From UBA3478 sp036782715 (GTDB lineage Bacteria; Bacteroidota; Bacteroidia; Flavobacteriales; Flavobacteriaceae), in contig DAIPYN010000009.1 of assembly GCA_036782715.1 (NCBI GenBank), positions 1 to 51,114 of the forward strand: a stretch of DNA of 51,114 nucleotides, written 5' to 3'. The notes under the pieces were generated by a model. The model was not told where the DNA came from and did no database searches. It saw only the letters and a program-made list of their open reading frames with translations. Shown here piece after piece: positions 7,239 through 15,864 of this stretch. The position numbers and the translations under genes are program-made. How positions within the stretch are numbered: position 1 is the first letter of the stretch; each line of letters starts with the position of its first letter.

Positions 7239-8350
7239 TACCCGATCACTCCATCGATTTCAATTCCGTAACCTGCTAATCCCACTCTATTTTGAAGGTC
7301 TGAATTGGTCATTAAACGAATCGCATTCAGATTTAAGTCGTTTAGAATTTGAGCGCCTATACCAAAATCTTTTTCATCCATTTTTATTGCAGAATGGCTG
7401 TTTTCTTTATACTTAGATAATGATTTAAAACGGCTCAATAACCCACTATTACTCAATCTATGGTTGATGAAGATAATGGCCGCTTTGTCTTCCTTTTGAA
7501 CTGCACTAAAAACATTTTCTAGTCCGTTATCTTTTGAAGCAGTGAGAAACTCAACTAAACCATCGGTTAAACGTTGGGGTTGAATACGAACCGTTACGGT
7601 TTCACCCTTTTGCCATTCCCCTTTTGTAAATGCCAGATGAATTTGATCATTGGTGGTTTGACGATAGGCGTTTAGTTGAAACGCACCAAAACGAGTCTCA
7701 ATCGTTTCTGAAAATTCCTTTTCGATGAGACGATCATTTTGCATACGATAAGCGACCAGTGCTTCGATACTAACCATTTTTAAATTAAATCGAGAACGAA
7801 CCGTTAATAAATCGTTGAAACGGGCCATGGTTCCGTCCTCGTTCATGATTTCGACAATCACACCTGCTTCTTTTAGACCTGCCAGTTTAGCAAAATCTAC
7901 GGCAGCCTCTGTATGACCGGTTCGTCTTAGTACACCACCCTCCTTAGCAATTAAAGGGAAAATATGTCCAGGACGTGTTAAGTCGTGTGGTTTAGTTTCC
8001 TGCTCGGTTAATGCGTGTATGGTTTTTGCTCTGTCTTCGGCAGAAATACCCGTCGTAACTCCATTTCCTCTTAGATCCACAGATACGGTAAAAGCGGTTT
8101 TTAAGGGGTCCGTGTTGTCATTCACCATTCGAGAAAGACCTAGTTCGGTACAACGCTTTTCTGTAAGAGGCGCGCAGATTAATCCTCGGCCGTGCATTGC
8201 CATAAAGTTGATATGTTTTGGAGTAACCTTTTCAGCAGCCATCAAGAAATCGCCTTCATTCTCGCGATTTTCATCATCTACGACAATGATTATTTCTCCG
8301 TTTTTAACGGCTTCGATGGCACACTCAATGGAATCTAACTCTTGACGCAT
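7235..8350 (-). CDS. ribB: RibBA-type 3,4-dihydroxy-2-butanone 4-phosphate synthase with a decayed GTP cyclohydrolase II domain
   Basis: A 371-residue riboflavin-pathway enzyme that makes 3,4-dihydroxy-2-butanone 4-phosphate from ribulose 5-phosphate. The RibB half (about residues 1-205) is intact: DDENRENEGD at 25-34 and RRTGHTEAAVD. The second half has the GTP cyclohydrolase II fold at its edges (SETIETRFGAF; KDFGIGAQIL; VGLAGYGIEI) but lacks the three zinc cysteines expected around the RIQPQRLTDGL segment, and the usual catalytic Arg motif is replaced by LSNSGLLSRFKSL. That half is probably inactive, so a separate RibA is expected elsewhere. ATG 8350 is preferred to TTG 8365, which would leave no gap to lptFG. 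It is the last gene of the nhaC-ftsK-lolA-lptFG-ribBA cluster. Confidence 0.9.
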   Translation of the reverse strand: MRQELDSIECAIEAVKNGEIIIVVDDENRENEGDFLMAAEKVTPKHINFMAMHGRGLICAPLTEKRCTELGLSRMVNDNTDPLKTAFTVSVDLRGNGVTTGISAEDRAKTIHALTEQETKPHDLTRPGHIFPLIAKEGGVLRRTGHTEAAVDFAKLAGLKEAGVIVEIMNEDGTMARFNDLLTVRSRFNLKMVSIEALVAYRMQNDRLIEKEFSETIETRFGAFQLNAYRQTTNDQIHLAFTKGEWQKGETVTVRIQPQRLTDGLVEFLTASKDNGLENVFSAVQKEDKAAIIFINHRLSNSGLLSRFKSLSKYKENSHSAIKMDEKDFGIGAQILNDLNLNAIRLMTNSDLQNRVGLAGYGIEIDGVIGY

Positions 8351-8365
8351 AATGACGCTTAGCAA

Positions 8366-9880
8366 TTATTTTTTTAGGCCTTTAATAAGGCGAGTTATTG
8401 ATTTAAAAATAGTTAAGTTGATAGCTAAAAGTCCACGATCCAACAAGGCTAATCGACTTAAATAAAAAGCAATGGGTAACATTACAAAGGTAGAAAACCA
8501 TGCGCCGATAATTGGGTGTATATTTCCTCTTTTTGCATAGTTCTCTGCGAAAACACCCAAAAAATGATAGCTTAAGAAGAAAATGATGGCAATTACCATA
8601 GGAAGTCCTAAACCTCCTTTTCTAATCAGTGCACCCATGGGAGCTCCGATAAAAAATAGTAGAATACAGGATAAGGCTAAAGCAAACTTCTTATGTAGCT
8701 GTATGATGTGCCTATTGTAAAATTCAAAGCGCTTACCCATTTCAGACCCCTTTTGAGCCACCGTGATTTTTAGACTAGCTAAATTATTTCTAGCTGACTT
8801 TAAAGCTTGTGAACGCTGCCATGAAGGTATAAGTCTTAAAAGACTATCCTTCGGTGTGCTTAGCTTAGCGAAGAAAATACTATCAGGATCAGCGGGTTTT
8901 GGCCCTTTTTGAACGCGTAATTCTAGAGCTTTGCTTTCTTCTTTGGTTGATCGAAGAAACTCATTAGCTCCTACATCTAAAGCCCCAATTCGAGTAAGCG
9001 TATTTTCGGTAAATGCCTCAATTTGTTCATTGTTATTGATACGTAGTGAATCGATATCACTTAACAATTGACTCATAGGCTTCATCTTGTCCGTCGTTAT
9101 CGATGACTCTTTGTCTAAGTCAACCTCATTTAGACTCGATAAATCAATGTACTTGACATAGGTGTCAAAATTAGCTCTCGCAAAGGGATGATTCTCACGA
9201 TCCTTTGCTTTTGCGGGTAAGATTTCCTCGTAGTAATATCCGTCATATAGCACGAGCTCTAACAGATTAGAATTCTCATTACTGATAAATTCTCCTGAAG
9301 TAGCGCTTATTACTACTGTGTTTTGTTGATTTTCAGATTTTTGATGAATCAACACGTCTTTTAATAAACGATCATTTTCACCATACTTTTGACCAACCTT
9401 AATGGTCATATCTGTATTCTCAATATCGGTAAAAATACCTTCTACAATAGCAGCAGATGGTTTTACTTGAGCAATATTTCTTCTTAAATTAAATATTTTC
9501 TGCTCTGAGGCAGGGATAATATTATTGGCTACAAAGAAGGTCGCTACTGCTAATAGAATCGAGAAGATTAAAGTACTTCGCATGGCTCTGAAAAGCGATA
9601 TCCCAGATGCTTTTATAGCAGCGAATTCATAATATTCGGCTAAAGAACCATAGGTTAATATAGAGGTTAACAATACGGCAAGAGGCATTACATCATCTAC
9701 GATGGTAGGGAGATAATAGATGAGAAATTTACCGATGATGGCGATGTCTAAATCTTTACCTGCTAATTCATCGATGAATAACCAAATTGCTTGAAAAATA
9801 AAAATGAAAAGAACGATAGCAAAGGCACTAAAGAAGGTAGAAGCAAAGCGCTTGAGTAAATAACTATCGAGTATTCGCAT
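8366..9880 (-). CDS. lptG: LptF/LptG family permease (YjgP/YjgQ)
   Basis: Inner-membrane subunit of the ABC machine that pulls lipopolysaccharide out of the inner membrane. The 504 residues show three N-terminal transmembrane helices (about 12-36, 56-76 and 100-120), a large periplasmic segment (about 130-380) and three C-terminal helices. It is longer than the E. coli proteins (about 360) because the periplasmic part is extended by a charged helical insert, as usual in Bacteroidota, so choosing LptF or LptG is arbitrary. Eight bases follow the lolA stop, and ribBA starts 15 bases downstream. Placement beside lolA makes an envelope-export cluster. Confidence 0.85.
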   Translation of the reverse strand: MRILDSYLLKRFASTFFSAFAIVLFIFIFQAIWLFIDELAGKDLDIAIIGKFLIYYLPTIVDDVMPLAVLLTSILTYGSLAEYYEFAAIKASGISLFRAMRSTLIFSILLAVATFFVANNIIPASEQKIFNLRRNIAQVKPSAAIVEGIFTDIENTDMTIKVGQKYGENDRLLKDVLIHQKSENQQNTVVISATSGEFISNENSNLLELVLYDGYYYEEILPAKAKDRENHPFARANFDTYVKYIDLSSLNEVDLDKESSITTDKMKPMSQLLSDIDSLRINNNEQIEAFTENTLTRIGALDVGANEFLRSTKEESKALELRVQKGPKPADPDSIFFAKLSTPKDSLLRLIPSWQRSQALKSARNNLASLKITVAQKGSEMGKRFEFYNRHIIQLHKKFALALSCILLFFIGAPMGALIRKGGLGLPMVIAIIFFLSYHFLGVFAENYAKRGNIHPIIGAWFSTFVMLPIAFYLSRLALLDRGLLAINLTIFKSITRLIKGLKK

Positions 9881-9888
9881 GTTAAGGT

Positions 9889-10527
9889 TTAATCTTCGAT
9901 GAAGTAGAAGCCTAAGCCTTCGTAATAGGCTCTGTCAAAACTAGTTTTTGAGGGTATCTTTGCGGTTAGTTCTTCGTAAGATTCCACCACCAGTATCGTT
10001 TGCGTTTCATTAAGACCGATTTGCGATAAGCTAATGAGCTGGTCGGTATTTAAGTCTACTTGAGCAATAATTTCAGAAATCTCAGAGGAACTGTCAATAG
10101 GAAACAATTGAATGAAAGCTAGATTTTCGGCGGTTAGCTCCTTTAATTCAATTCGGTATCCATCTTTGTAAAAACTAAAAAGACTTGAAGGATCTAGCCC
10201 TCCTTCATTGTCAGGGCTATAGGTACTAATCATTACCTCTTCATTATCTGGAATAATGGTGTAGGTTTTTTCTCCATCAAATAATTGAGTGGTTCCGAAA
10301 AGCGTAAGGTGGTATTGAATGCCTGATAAATAAAGTGCTCCTTCCGTAGTTTGATTAACCCCAGCTTCTTTGTTTTGAAGGCGATAAGAGAAACTTATTT
10401 GAACAGCAGGAGCTTCTGAAACGCGCTTGTAAACGCGATCTAAGTATTGTTCACCGCTATTTTGGGCTTTTACGACACCACTAAAGAGAAGTAGCGCCAA
10501 AGTAATAATCTGAAAGGCTGTTTTCAT
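9889..10527 (-). CDS. lolA: LolA-like outer-membrane lipoprotein carrier protein
   Basis: A 212-residue periplasmic protein with signal peptide MKTAFQIITLALLLFSGVVKA. The mature part has the open-barrel pattern of LolA: paired strands such as VQISFSYRLQN, the GALYLSGIQYHLTL strand and DGEKTYTIIPDNEEV. It carries lipoproteins from the inner to the outer membrane. Its ATG touches the ftsK stop with no gap, and lptFG follows after eight bases, so it is part of one transcription unit. Similarity is to the divergent LolA branch of Bacteroidota; the motif level is modest, but length, fold pattern and neighbours agree. Confidence 0.82.
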   Translation of the reverse strand: MKTAFQIITLALLLFSGVVKAQNSGEQYLDRVYKRVSEAPAVQISFSYRLQNKEAGVNQTTEGALYLSGIQYHLTLFGTTQLFDGEKTYTIIPDNEEVMISTYSPDNEGGLDPSSLFSFYKDGYRIELKELTAENLAFIQLFPIDSSSEISEIIAQVDLNTDQLISLSQIGLNETQTILVVESYEELTAKIPSKTSFDRAYYEGLGFYFIED

Positions 10528-12915
10528 TTAGGTGTTTTGATTTTCATTATCAAAAAATTGCTGAAGACTTAAGGTGTCTTTGAAAAGTACTTGACGGGCT
10601 TTTGAACCTTCAAATGGTCCAACAATTCCCGCTGCTTCGAGTTGGTCTATGATTCTTCCTGCTCGATTGTATCCAATCTTCATTTTTCTTTGAATGAGTG
10701 AAGTCGAACCTTGTTGTGATTGTACAACGATCTCAGCAGCTTCTTTGAAGAGGGCATCTCGTTCAGAAATATCATTGACTAAAGAACCTTCTGAAGAATC
10801 ATCATCGTACTCGGGAAGAAGGTGAGCACTTGCATAGGCTCTTTGACTGCCAATGTAAGAGGTAATTTCTTCCACCTCAGGGGTATCGACAAAGGCACAT
10901 TGGAGTCGAACCATTTCACTTCCTTGAGTGTATAACATATCTCCACGACCAATAAGTTGATCTGCTCCTGAACCGTCTAAAATCGTACGCGAATCAATTT
11001 TTGAAGTCACGCGAAACGCTAATCGTGCGGGGAAGTTCGCTTTAATGATTCCTGTAATCACATTGACTGAAGGGCGCTGTGTCGCGATAATTAAATGAAT
11101 TCCGATGGCTCTCGCGAGTTGGGCGAGTCTAGCGATAGGGGTTTCTACCTCTTTTCCGGCTGTCATAATTAGGTCTGCGAACTCATCGATGACTAAAACG
11201 ATGTAGGGTAGATAGCGATGGCCGTCGTTGGGGTTTAATTTACGTTTTACAAACTTCGCATTGTATTCTTTGATGTTACGTACCATCGCATTTTTAAGTA
11301 GATCGTAGCGATCATCCATTTCAATGCAAAGTGAATTCAGTGTGTTGATTACTTTTTTTGTATCGGTAATAATAGCTTCCTCGCTTCCGGGTAATTTTGC
11401 AAGAAAGTGTCGCTCTATCTTGTTATAAAGGGTTAGCTCTACCTTTTTAGGGTCAACAAGTACAAATTTTAGTTCTGCTGGATGCTTTTTGTATAAGAGT
11501 GAGGTAATAACGGCGTTTAGTCCGACCGATTTCCCTTGACCAGTTGCACCGGCCATTAGCATGTGCGGCATTTTGGCTAAATCCACAACAAAGGTTTCAT
11601 TTGAAATGGTCTTACCAAATGCAATAGGCAAGTCAAAGTTGGTCGAGCTAAATTTCTTAGACCCAATAACCGATCGCATACTAACAATGCTTGGATTTTT
11701 ATTGGGTACCTCAATACCTATCGTTCCTTTCCCGGGGATTGGGGCGATGATTCGAATACCTAAGGCAGAAAGAGAAAGTGCAATATCGTCCTCTAGATTT
11801 TTAATCTTTGAAATACGAATACCAGCTTGAGGGACAATTTCATATAAGGTAACCGTTGGGCCTACGGTCGCTGTAATTCGTTCAATAGCTATATTATAAT
11901 TGCTAAGGGTCTCTACGATTCGATCTTTATTTGCCGCTAGTTCCTCTTTATCTACAGAAATCTGTTGGTTGCTTGACCCGTGATCTTCTAATAAATCTAG
12001 ATGGGGTGCTTTATATTGAGAAAGCTCAAGCGTTGGATCAAACTCGCCAAAGTCATCGACTAACTTCTTTGCTTTATCTGCAATCTCATCATCGAAACTT
12101 TTAGGAGTTTCAGCTACTTCAAAGGCTACCTCTTCAGCCTCTAAATTCTTCTCTTTTGGAATTGTGTCTAAAACTTCCTCTTTAACTACTTCTTCTTGTT
12201 TGACCTTCGTTTCGATAGTTGCTTCCAACGGGTCTTCAAGAGAAAAGGGAGCCGTGTTCTCTTGAAAAATAGGTGGGGCAAGGGTAGACTCTTCCTTTTC
12301 AACAGGTTGTACCTTTTCTGGCGATGATTTTTTCTTTGGTTTTGATTTTTCTCGCTTTGGAAGTTTGAAACTAGGAAGTCGAATGCCTTTTGGTAAGCTA
12401 GGATAGAAGTTTAACTGTAATACAAGACTGGTCACTAATCCGAAGAGTAACACAAAGAAAATACCAATCTCTCCGATGTGAAAACGAAGCCATTCAAAGG
12501 TTTCAAACCCAGAAATACCCGTTAGTAAATTCTCATCGTTCGCTATAAAATTGAAGGCGATCGAAGTCCAAATCATCCAATACCAAGCACGACTTAAATA
12601 CTTTAATAATGGGCGCAGTGTTAAATTAAAAAACAAATAAAAACCTATAACAGCAATCGATAGTGGTAAAATAGTGGCGGATATACCGAAGGTTTTGTAA
12701 ACAAGTAAATAGCCAATAGCTATACCTAAACGATTAAATAGAGTTTTTGGAGTATCAGTTAGATCACTATACGACCCGATTATGCTTACATCACTTTGCC
12801 AATTAGAAAAGAAGCTAAGACAGGCAATAGCAGCAAGAATCCCAAAGAAAAAAAGAAATGCCCCGAAAAAAATACGGTACTTCACTTTGTTCTTGTCGAC
12901 AGTTTTACTCCCCAT
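10528..12915 (-). CDS. ftsK: DNA translocase FtsK/SpoIIIE
   Basis: A septum-bound motor that pumps chromosomal DNA at division and activates dimer resolution. The 795 residues start with four transmembrane helices (within about 15-170), followed by a Lys- then Glu-rich linker (about 175-300), much shorter than in E. coli. The motor follows, with Walker A GATGQGKS near residues 457-464, a Walker-B-type stretch YIVLVIDEFADLIM and IATQRPSVNVITG. The C-terminal winged-helix gamma domain (about 715-785; QGSTSLIQRKMKIGYNRAGR) reads polarity sequences. It lies one base after the nhaC stop and directly abuts lolA. Confidence 0.96.
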   Translation of the reverse strand: MGSKTVDKNKVKYRIFFGAFLFFFGILAAIACLSFFSNWQSDVSIIGSYSDLTDTPKTLFNRLGIAIGYLLVYKTFGISATILPLSIAVIGFYLFFNLTLRPLLKYLSRAWYWMIWTSIAFNFIANDENLLTGISGFETFEWLRFHIGEIGIFFVLLFGLVTSLVLQLNFYPSLPKGIRLPSFKLPKREKSKPKKKSSPEKVQPVEKEESTLAPPIFQENTAPFSLEDPLEATIETKVKQEEVVKEEVLDTIPKEKNLEAEEVAFEVAETPKSFDDEIADKAKKLVDDFGEFDPTLELSQYKAPHLDLLEDHGSSNQQISVDKEELAANKDRIVETLSNYNIAIERITATVGPTVTLYEIVPQAGIRISKIKNLEDDIALSLSALGIRIIAPIPGKGTIGIEVPNKNPSIVSMRSVIGSKKFSSTNFDLPIAFGKTISNETFVVDLAKMPHMLMAGATGQGKSVGLNAVITSLLYKKHPAELKFVLVDPKKVELTLYNKIERHFLAKLPGSEEAIITDTKKVINTLNSLCIEMDDRYDLLKNAMVRNIKEYNAKFVKRKLNPNDGHRYLPYIVLVIDEFADLIMTAGKEVETPIARLAQLARAIGIHLIIATQRPSVNVITGIIKANFPARLAFRVTSKIDSRTILDGSGADQLIGRGDMLYTQGSEMVRLQCAFVDTPEVEEITSYIGSQRAYASAHLLPEYDDDSSEGSLVNDISERDALFKEAAEIVVQSQQGSTSLIQRKMKIGYNRAGRIIDQLEAAGIVGPFEGSKARQVLFKDTLSLQQFFDNENQNT

Positions 12916-12916
12916 A

Positions 12917-14350
12917 TTATGCTCTTAACTGTTTAATCTTGATGTTCAGAGCGGCAAAAGTTAGTGTTACAAATGGGCTCACATAATTAAACACTGCAAA
13001 GATAAAGTATTCGAACACGGGAACGCCAAGAACTGAACTGTGGTAGGCACCACAAGTATTCCATGGAATTAGTGCTGAAGTTACAGTACCTGAATCTTCG
13101 AGCGTTCTACTTAAATTTTCAGGAGCCAAACCACGATCTTTATAGGCCTTTGAAAACATTTTTCCAGGAACAACGATCGCTAAGTATTGATCAGATGCGG
13201 TTAGATTGATCGCTAGACAACTTGCGACAGTTGAGGCAAATAATCCAAAAGTAGATTGTGCTAATGATAGTAACGATTGGGTGATTCGATTTAGTGCACC
13301 TATAGCTTCCATAACGCCTCCAAATACCATTGCACAAACAATGAGCCAAATGGTTCCTAGCATTCCAGCCATTCCTCCAGAATTGAATAAATCATTCAGG
13401 GCTTCGTTGCTCGTACTTATTGAAACGTCAGTGGTAAAGGCAGTTAACATTCCTTTATAGCCATTTTCTAAGTTGAGTGAATCAGCCCCTGTAATTGAAG
13501 CTACGAGGCTAGGTTGAAAAATTAGAGCAACAACCCCTCCCAATAGGGTGCCAGCTAAAAGAGCGATAAGGGGTGGAGTCTTTTTAACAATCATAAAGAC
13601 TACTAAAACAGGAACTATAAAAAGTATCGGACTGATAAAGAAACGTTCTTGAATAGCCGCATTAAGCGATTCTGTTTCAACTGCACCATTGACCTCGAGT
13701 CCTAAGCTTAATACAATAAAAACGATCAGCGTAATCACTATCGATGGTACCGTTGTATAGGTCATATAACGGATATGACTGAAAAGTTCTCCGCCAGCCA
13801 TGACAGGTGCTAAATTGGTGGTATCGCTTAAAGGGGACATTTTATCCCCAAAATAAGCGCCTGAAATGATCGCCCCAGCAGTCATACCTACAGGAACACC
13901 CATTGCATTCCCCACACCGATCAGTGCGATCCCTACCGTTGCAGAAGTAGTCCAAGAACTACCTGTAGCCACAGATATTAGGGCACAGATAACCACACTA
14001 GCTGCTAAAAAGACCGTCGGATTAAGAATTTTAATTCCATAAAAAATCATACTTGGGATGATTCCGCTGATTAACCAAGAACCTGAAAGGGCTCCCACCA
14101 TAAGAAGGATGAGTAAAGATCCTGAAGTCGATTTCAAATTACTAGAGACCGCGTCCATCATATCCTCGTAGGATACCTTCTGGTAAAACCCGACAAGCGC
14201 TGCTAGAAAACCCCCAATGAGTAATATAAATTGATTTGAGCCGTCTAAGCTTGCGTCTCCAAAGTAAAATACATTGATTCCCAATAAGATAACCAACAAT
14301 ACGAGAGGAGTTAAGGCTAAGGTTAGGCTGATAGGCTGGATAGACTTCAT
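12917..14350 (-). CDS. nhaC: Na+/H+ antiporter, NhaC family
   Basis: A 477-residue inner-membrane antiporter exchanging sodium for protons, with 11-12 hydrophobic segments. Family motifs include ATGSSWTTSATVGIALIGVG, SGAYFGDKMSPLSDTTNLAP and the C-terminal LEDSGTVTSALIPWNTCGAY, which carry the polar residues for ion binding. It is the first gene of a five-gene minus-strand cluster with ftsK, lolA, lptFG and ribBA, one base upstream of ftsK. A marine or saline life would fit an extra sodium exporter, but this is inference. The shared region with lpdA (14351-14457) shows only weak -7 matches on this strand. Confidence 0.92.
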   Translation of the reverse strand: MKSIQPISLTLALTPLVLLVILLGINVFYFGDASLDGSNQFILLIGGFLAALVGFYQKVSYEDMMDAVSSNLKSTSGSLLILLMVGALSGSWLISGIIPSMIFYGIKILNPTVFLAASVVICALISVATGSSWTTSATVGIALIGVGNAMGVPVGMTAGAIISGAYFGDKMSPLSDTTNLAPVMAGGELFSHIRYMTYTTVPSIVITLIVFIVLSLGLEVNGAVETESLNAAIQERFFISPILFIVPVLVVFMIVKKTPPLIALLAGTLLGGVVALIFQPSLVASITGADSLNLENGYKGMLTAFTTDVSISTSNEALNDLFNSGGMAGMLGTIWLIVCAMVFGGVMEAIGALNRITQSLLSLAQSTFGLFASTVASCLAINLTASDQYLAIVVPGKMFSKAYKDRGLAPENLSRTLEDSGTVTSALIPWNTCGAYHSSVLGVPVFEYFIFAVFNYVSPFVTLTFAALNIKIKQLRA

Positions 14351-14422
14351 TCAGAGAATTTATAAGTTCTTACGATATTACAACATTAACTAAGTAATGT
14401 CCAAAATCTATCCAATTTTAGG

Positions 14423-14430
14423 TAATTTTG
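14423..14430 (+). promoter_or_regulatory. -7 box of the lpdA-tilS-dsbD-comM-like cluster
   Basis: TAATTTTG matches TAnnTTTG perfectly and is followed by CA. It lies 27 bases before the lpdA ATG at 14458. A clear -33 box is not seen. Confidence 0.6.
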
Positions 14431-14457
14431 CAGGGTTAAAATTTTGAATAAAATAGA

Positions 14458-15861
14458 ATGAAAACGTTTGATTTAGTAGTTATTGGTTCAGGTCCTGGAG
14501 GGTATGTTTCTGCAATTCGTGCAGCGCAATTAGGTTTAAAAACTGCTATTATTGAGAAGGATAATACCTTAGGTGGTACTTGCTTAAATGTCGGATGTAT
14601 CCCTTCCAAAGCACTACTAGATTCTTCACATAGATACGAAGAGGCTGTTCACGATTTTGAAAATCACGGTATAAAAATTTCAGGTGGGGTTAGCTTTGAT
14701 TTCCCAAAGATGATTGAGAGGAAACAATCGGTGGTTGATCAAACCGTTAAAGGAATTGAGTATCTGATGGATAAAAACCAAATCGAAGTAATCAGAGGTT
14801 TGGGGAGTTTTAAAGATTCAAAAACACTTCAGGTTTCTGGAGATGAAGGAACCATTGAAGTTACTGCCTCTAAGTTTATTATCGCGACAGGTTCTAAGCC
14901 CGGTAATTTGCCTTTCATTGATCTTGATAAGGATCGTGTTATTACCTCAACCGAAGCTTTATCACTTTCAGAGGTTCCTAAACATCTTCTAGTCATTGGC
15001 GGGGGAGTCATTGGTCTCGAACTCGGTCAAGTGTATCGTAGATTAGGAGCTGAAGTTAGTGTTATTGAATACGCAGATCGTATCATACCTACTATGGATG
15101 CCGCTCTTTCTAAGGAACTAACCAAGGTTATGAAAAAGCAAGGAGTTAAATTCTACGTATCACACAAAGTGTCAAGCGTCACGAGAGAAGGAAATCAAGT
15201 GATCGTTAAGGCGGCAGATAAGAAAGATCAAGAAGTTGTTTTTGAAGGTGATTACGCACTAGTGTCTGTCGGCCGTGTTCCAAATACTGAAGGGTTAGGA
15301 CTAGAAAATACTCAGATAGAAAAAGATCAAAGAGGTAGAATAGTCACGAACGAACAATTACAAACAAAAGAGTCTCATATTTACGCTATTGGAGATGTTG
15401 TTGCCGGAGCTATGTTAGCTCACAAAGCAGAAGAGGAGGGCGTTTTTGCTGCAGAAGTAATTGCTGGACAAAAACCACATATTAACTACAACTTAATTCC
15501 AGGTGTCGTATATACTTGGCCAGAAGTAGCAGCCGTAGGTCGTACCGAAGATCAGTTAAAAGCGGAGGGTGTAGCCTATAAAGCAGGTAGTTTCCCGATG
15601 CGAGCACTGGGACGTTCAAGAGCAAGTGGAGATATTGATGGGTTCGTTAAAATACTAGCAGATGCAACCACAGACGAAGTGTTAGGGGTACACATGATTG
15701 GTGCTAGATGTGCCGATTTGATTTCAGAGGCAGTAACCGCCATGGAGTTTAGAGCTTCTGCTGAGGATATTGCAAGAATGTCACATGCGCATCCGACTTA
15801 TTCAGAAGCTATTAAAGAAGCAGCTCTTGCTGCTACCGAAAATAGAGCCTTACATACTTAA
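14458..15861 (+). CDS. lpdA: Dihydrolipoyl dehydrogenase (E3)
   Basis: An FAD enzyme that reoxidises dihydrolipoamide in 2-oxoacid dehydrogenase and glycine cleavage complexes. The 467 residues show the FAD motif GSGPGG (10-15), the redox disulfide Cys42/Cys47 in GGTCLNVGCIPSK, the NAD motif GGGVIGLELG, and the C-terminal His-Glu pair in SHAHPTYSEAIKEA supplied by the dimer partner. Complete and full length. It heads a plus-strand cluster; tilS follows after three bases. No E1 or E2 gene is adjacent; the E1 alpha/beta gene at 30527 is a possible partner enzyme. Confidence 0.97.
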   Translation: MKTFDLVVIGSGPGGYVSAIRAAQLGLKTAIIEKDNTLGGTCLNVGCIPSKALLDSSHRYEEAVHDFENHGIKISGGVSFDFPKMIERKQSVVDQTVKGIEYLMDKNQIEVIRGLGSFKDSKTLQVSGDEGTIEVTASKFIIATGSKPGNLPFIDLDKDRVITSTEALSLSEVPKHLLVIGGGVIGLELGQVYRRLGAEVSVIEYADRIIPTMDAALSKELTKVMKKQGVKFYVSHKVSSVTREGNQVIVKAADKKDQEVVFEGDYALVSVGRVPNTEGLGLENTQIEKDQRGRIVTNEQLQTKESHIYAIGDVVAGAMLAHKAEEEGVFAAEVIAGQKPHINYNLIPGVVYTWPEVAAVGRTEDQLKAEGVAYKAGSFPMRALGRSRASGDIDGFVKILADATTDEVLGVHMIGARCADLISEAVTAMEFRASAEDIARMSHAHPTYSEAIKEAALAATENRALHT

Positions 15862-15864
15862 TAT

